Shown in pieces: positions 6,610-8,605 of a stretch of DNA of 8,605 nt. The notes under the pieces are model-generated. The model did not search any database. It was not told the DNA's origin and saw only the letters and a list, made by a program, of their open reading frames with translations. The DNA comes from Ruminiclostridium sp. GTDB lineage: Bacteria; Bacillota; Clostridia; DSM-8532. The DNA lies in contig DOHN01000136.1 in assembly GCA_003535195.1 (NCBI GenBank), positions 40,101 through 48,705 on the forward strand, read 5' to 3'. The translations under genes and the position numbers were made by a program. How positions within the stretch are numbered: position 1 is the first letter of the stretch; each line of letters starts with the position of its first letter.

Positions 6610-7578
6610 TCAGTTAATGTCTAAACCACTGCACAGTTCCTTATAAAAAGCATCATCTTCATTTAACATTTTTGTAATGTCGTCCCCAATATATTCAACG
6701 GGCTGCATACCCAAGGATGCGATAACTTCTTTATATTTAGAATCCTTTACTGCGTTGGTAAATAAATCTTTGAAGTAAGCGATATGCTCTTCGGACATAC
6801 CGGCAGGAGCTGCTATCATTACCCAACCGCGCATATTAAAGTCGATTTTTTGAGTTTCGTTTACGGTAGGAACATCCGGGAAAGACTCCATTCTCTTTTC
6901 ATCCATGATGGCAAGCATCTTCATCTGGCCCGCATCCATCTGAGCTTTTGCAGGAGAAGGCTGGGTGAAGGTTGCATCCAAGTGACCGCCCGCAATTGCG
7001 GCAATGCACTCAGCAGAACCATCATAAGCGACATGTTTGAATTTAAGCCCGAATTGTTTTTCAAAGGCCAGAGCTGCCAGGTGAGGTGCTCCGCCGGCTG
7101 CAGAATTGCCGACCGTAACTTCTCCGGGATGATCTTTTGCGTAAGCAATGAATTCATCTACCGTCTGATACCCGGCTTTGGCATTTACAACCAATCCGTA
7201 TGGGTCTGCCATGGTCACCGCCAGCGGAATGAAATCATCCTTGGTCAGGTCGGTTTTGCCAAGGTAGTGGTGCATCAGCAAGTCAACAGATATAACACCA
7301 ATATTATATCCGTCGGTTTTAGCCTTGGCTGTTTCGGTCATGCCGATAATGCCGCCCGCCCCAGTTTTATTGGCCGGGACAAAGCTGACGCCTTTTGGCA
7401 GGTTCTTGCCTGCAACGTCCAACAAGCCGCGCACCGACATATCCGTTGGGCCGCCTGCCGAATATTGAATAGTTACGTTGATGTTCTTACCGGGAAATTG
7501 TTTCGAGCCGCATCCTGAAACGAGTATGGCTGCTAGCATGATAATCGCCAGGACAATCGTAGTTTTTCTGGTTCTCAT
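6610..7578 (-). CDS. tctC: Tripartite tricarboxylate transporter substrate-binding lipoprotein TctC
   Basis: 322 residues, normal for TctC (Bug family). The N-terminus is a lipoprotein signal: RTRK, a hydrophobic stretch, then LVSGC with Cys23 as the lipidation site, so the protein should be anchored on the outer face of the membrane. Family landmarks are VTIQYSAGGPTDMSVR (first ligand-binding loop, about 35-50), NKTGAGGIIGM (about 70-80), DGYNIGV, VGNSAAGGAPHLAAL (second loop) and FPDVPTVNE toward the C-terminal half. The SAGGPTD loop has the usual form that contacts a carboxylate via bound water. The ATG has a GGAGGG ribosome site with 6 nt spacing. It is first in the transporter operon, about 137 nt from the predicted start point of a consensus promoter. 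The ligand cannot be read from sequence; the enzyme genes suggest an organic or sulfonated acid. Confidence 0.95.
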   Translation of the reverse strand: MRTRKTTIVLAIIMLAAILVSGCGSKQFPGKNINVTIQYSAGGPTDMSVRGLLDVAGKNLPKGVSFVPANKTGAGGIIGMTETAKAKTDGYNIGVISVDLLMHHYLGKTDLTKDDFIPLAVTMADPYGLVVNAKAGYQTVDEFIAYAKDHPGEVTVGNSAAGGAPHLAALAFEKQFGLKFKHVAYDGSAECIAAIAGGHLDATFTQPSPAKAQMDAGQMKMLAIMDEKRMESFPDVPTVNETQKIDFNMRGWVMIAAPAGMSEEHIAYFKDLFTNAVKDSKYKEVIASLGMQPVEYIGDDITKMLNEDDAFYKELCSGLDIN

Positions 7579-7695
7579 GTTACACCCTCCATTATTCTGT
7601 TGAACTAATCTATTATAAATAAAATAGATCCAAGTGTATGTTCGTTGATGAGGCTTAGATACAGTAAAATAGTAATTGGATATTTACTTGTTAAC

Positions 7696-7706
7696 TTGTA
7701 TGATAT
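7696..7706. promoter_or_regulatory. Candidate GntR operator downstream of the tctC promoter
   Basis: TTGTATGATAT shares its left half (TTGTAT) with the perfect dyad at 7866-7876, but its right half is degenerate. It lies at about +10 to +20 of tctC. The longer element AACTTGTATGATAT (7693-7706) recurs with one change on the minus strand upstream of the enzyme genes (3946-3959). Flanking TAACTTGT and ACATGTTA form a near-perfect dyad with an 11-bp spacer. Confidence 0.35.
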
Positions 7707-7721
7707 CTCGACATGTTATAT

Positions 7722-7750
7722 ATTATAAAATTGAACAAATTTCTTGTCAA
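7722..7750 (-). promoter_or_regulatory. Sigma-A promoter of the tctCBA-HIT operon
   Basis: On the minus strand TTGACA (7745-7750) and TATAAT (7722-7727) are separated by exactly 17 bp. Both hexamers match consensus perfectly. The start point is predicted near 7715. A promoter this strong in front of an uptake system argues for control by a repressor. Confidence 0.85.
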
Positions 7751-7847
7751 TATCAATTGTAAAACTAGTAATTTTTTAGCGTTTGTCATAGATAGCGGTC
7801 CATTTTATTGTGCATATTCCCCAATTTTAATAAAAGGTTTCTTTGGT

Positions 7848-7853
7848 TATAAT
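7848..7853 (+). promoter_or_regulatory. Probable -10 box of gntR
   Basis: TATAAT on the plus strand with only a weak AT-rich -35 (TTTTAA at 7825-7830, 17 bp away). A start near 7860 would put the dyad at 7866-7876 just downstream of the start point, much like the tctC arrangement. An alternative -35, TTGACC at 7853-7858, has no good -10 at normal spacing. Confidence 0.4.
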
Positions 7854-7865
7854 TGACCTATATGG

Positions 7866-7876
7866 TTGTATTACAA
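7866..7876. promoter_or_regulatory. Perfect 11-bp dyad, probable autoregulatory GntR operator
   Basis: TTGTATTACAA has perfect 5-bp arms around one central base and fits the FadR-family operator pattern TNGTNNNACNA. It lies 55 bp before the start codon of a FadR-type regulator, the usual place for autorepression. A 10/11 match occurs before the enzyme genes at 3931-3941. Confidence 0.6.
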
Positions 7877-7930
7877 TAACATAATATAGTATTATTATAT
7901 TATATGAATAATAAAAATCCGGAGGTAGCT

Positions 7931-8605
7931 ATGGAATCCATTCATATTGAAAAGGCATCTTTGAGCAATCTCGTTGCTGATCAGTTAGCGGAATATATTT
8001 ACAACGGAAAGTGGGAGCTTGGCCAGCAAATTCCCTCCGAAGCCCAGCTTACTCAAATGTTCAATGTGAGCCGTGTCAGTATCCGCAGCGCTTTAAATGT
8101 ATTGCGCGAACGGGGTTTGATTCGCACCATCCAGGGCAAAGGCTCTTTTGTGCAAAGTGCGGTGAATGTGCCCCATGTGAAATTTGCTTTATCTGAACGA
8201 GATTATTTGGAAATCATAGATCTCCGTACGGCCATTGAAGAATATGTCATCTCCAGACTTCTTGAAAGCGGTTTGGATAAGGAAGATGAAAAAGCAATAA
8301 AAGAGCAGCTTGACCTTCTCATATATTGGTCCACAAAACCGCACTACGACTATGAACAAATGTGCCAGGCAGACTACAAGTTTCACCTCTGCATAACCCG
8401 CGCTTCCAAAAATAATTTATTTTCCAGCATTATTGAATCTTCCGAAGAACAGATCATAAGTTTTCTTTTGGCCAGCAATAAAATTGTATACGGCAATTAT
8501 GTGCAAAGCCATATCGATCTATTTGATGCACTCAAAAACAGCAACAGAAATAAAACGGAAAAATTGACCTCGGAATTCCGCAAGAGCCAACAAATGAAGT
8601 TTAAT
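7931..8605 (+). CDS. GntR-family transcriptional regulator, FadR/FCD type (partial, C-terminus off the right edge)
   Basis: 225 codons are open to the window end without a stop; the family usually ends at 220-250, so little is missing. The N-terminal winged helix shows the GntR signature: LADQLAEYI-type first helix, GQQIPSEAQLTQMFNVSRVSIR (31-52), LNVLRERGLIRTIQGKGSFV (55-74). The C-terminal half is an FCD-type helical bundle, with LEIIDLRTAIE (93-103), the metal-site pair Asp148 and His152 in ADYKFHLCI, and His194 in SHIDLFDAL. The fourth usual His, expected near residue 216, is Phe, with Glu215 adjacent. The ATG has GGAGG at 5 nt. It is divergent from the transporter operon and very likely its regulator, responding to the transported acid or a pathway intermediate. 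Confidence 0.92.
   Translation, partial: MESIHIEKASLSNLVADQLAEYIYNGKWELGQQIPSEAQLTQMFNVSRVSIRSALNVLRERGLIRTIQGKGSFVQSAVNVPHVKFALSERDYLEIIDLRTAIEEYVISRLLESGLDKEDEKAIKEQLDLLIYWSTKPHYDYEQMCQADYKFHLCITRASKNNLFSSIIESSEEQIISFLLASNKIVYGNYVQSHIDLFDALKNSNRNKTEKLTSEFRKSQQMKFN

Larger units (their letters stand above)
7579..7930. other. Divergent intergenic promoter region between tctC and gntR
   Basis: 352 bp of AT-rich DNA without a convincing gene. It holds a consensus promoter for tctC, a probable gntR promoter, two candidate operators, and a tctC leader of about 137 nt. The leader contains a short AT-rich hairpin (7608-7614 pairing with 7623-7629, 8-nt loop) next to the tctC ribosome site. No riboswitch class is recognised. 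Confidence 0.8.

Noticed and set aside
6784..7518. Plus-strand open frame of 244 codons opposite tctC
   Set aside because: It is long, but lies wholly inside a convincing tctC; the protein resembles no family and no promoter or ribosome site is seen.
7579..7715. Riboswitch in the tctC leader
   Set aside because: The leader is AT-rich with one short 7-bp hairpin and no recognisable aptamer core or terminator/antiterminator pair.
8189..8386. Minus-strand open frame of 65 codons inside gntR
   Set aside because: It is antisense to the FCD domain, has no supporting signals, and its hydrophobic content comes from the antisense frame.
1..8605. CRISPR array, insertion sequence, tRNA or rRNA gene, or defence system
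   Set aside because: No regularly spaced repeats, transposase, terminal repeats with target duplication, or cloverleaf sequence was seen; the window is a metabolic and transport cluster.

Overview
The window looks like part of the chromosome of an anaerobic Firmicute (Clostridia or Negativicutes type). The reasons are strong purine-rich ribosome binding sites (GGAGG, AAAGGA, GGGGG), a consensus sigma-A promoter, AT-rich spacers around coding DNA of moderate GC, a TTG start, and an acylating aldehyde dehydrogenase that strongly resembles the clostridial succinate-semialdehyde type. Lineage is inferred from these features only.

Layout: one catabolic gene block runs on the minus strand (right to left), and a divergent regulator sits at the right edge. 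From right to left: gntR (plus strand, 3' end cut by the window); a 352-bp divergent promoter region; tctC (substrate-binding lipoprotein); a 164-bp spacer with a large hairpin; tctB and tctA (membrane subunits of a tripartite tricarboxylate transporter); a small HIT-family gene; a 133-bp AT-rich spacer with a second promoter-like region; a long, divergent transaldolase-family gene with a TTG start; a CoA-acylating aldehyde dehydrogenase; and a SucC-like ADP-forming CoA ligase beta subunit (C-terminus cut by the left edge). A SucD-like alpha subunit would be expected just outside.

How it may work: the transporter should bring in an organic acid. The ligase and the acylating dehydrogenase together interconvert acid, acyl-CoA and aldehyde. 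The transaldolase-family enzyme could make or consume that aldehyde by aldol chemistry. In one direction (ketose-like substrate to aldehyde to acyl-CoA to acid plus ATP) the block would conserve energy; in the other it would activate and reduce an imported acid such as succinate or sulfoacetate. The sequence does not decide between them. A CoA ligase, acylating dehydrogenase, transaldolase-like protein, HIT protein and TTT transporter in one block is not a textbook pathway, and it is the main point of interest.

Regulation: the FadR-type (FCD) GntR protein has a plausible set of operators. A perfect 11-bp dyad (TTGTATTACAA, fitting the FadR-family pattern TNGTNNNACNA) lies in front of gntR. 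A 10/11 match lies in front of the transaldolase gene, and a half-matching site lies just downstream of the consensus tctC promoter. This suggests that gntR, tctCBA-HIT and the enzyme genes form one regulon.
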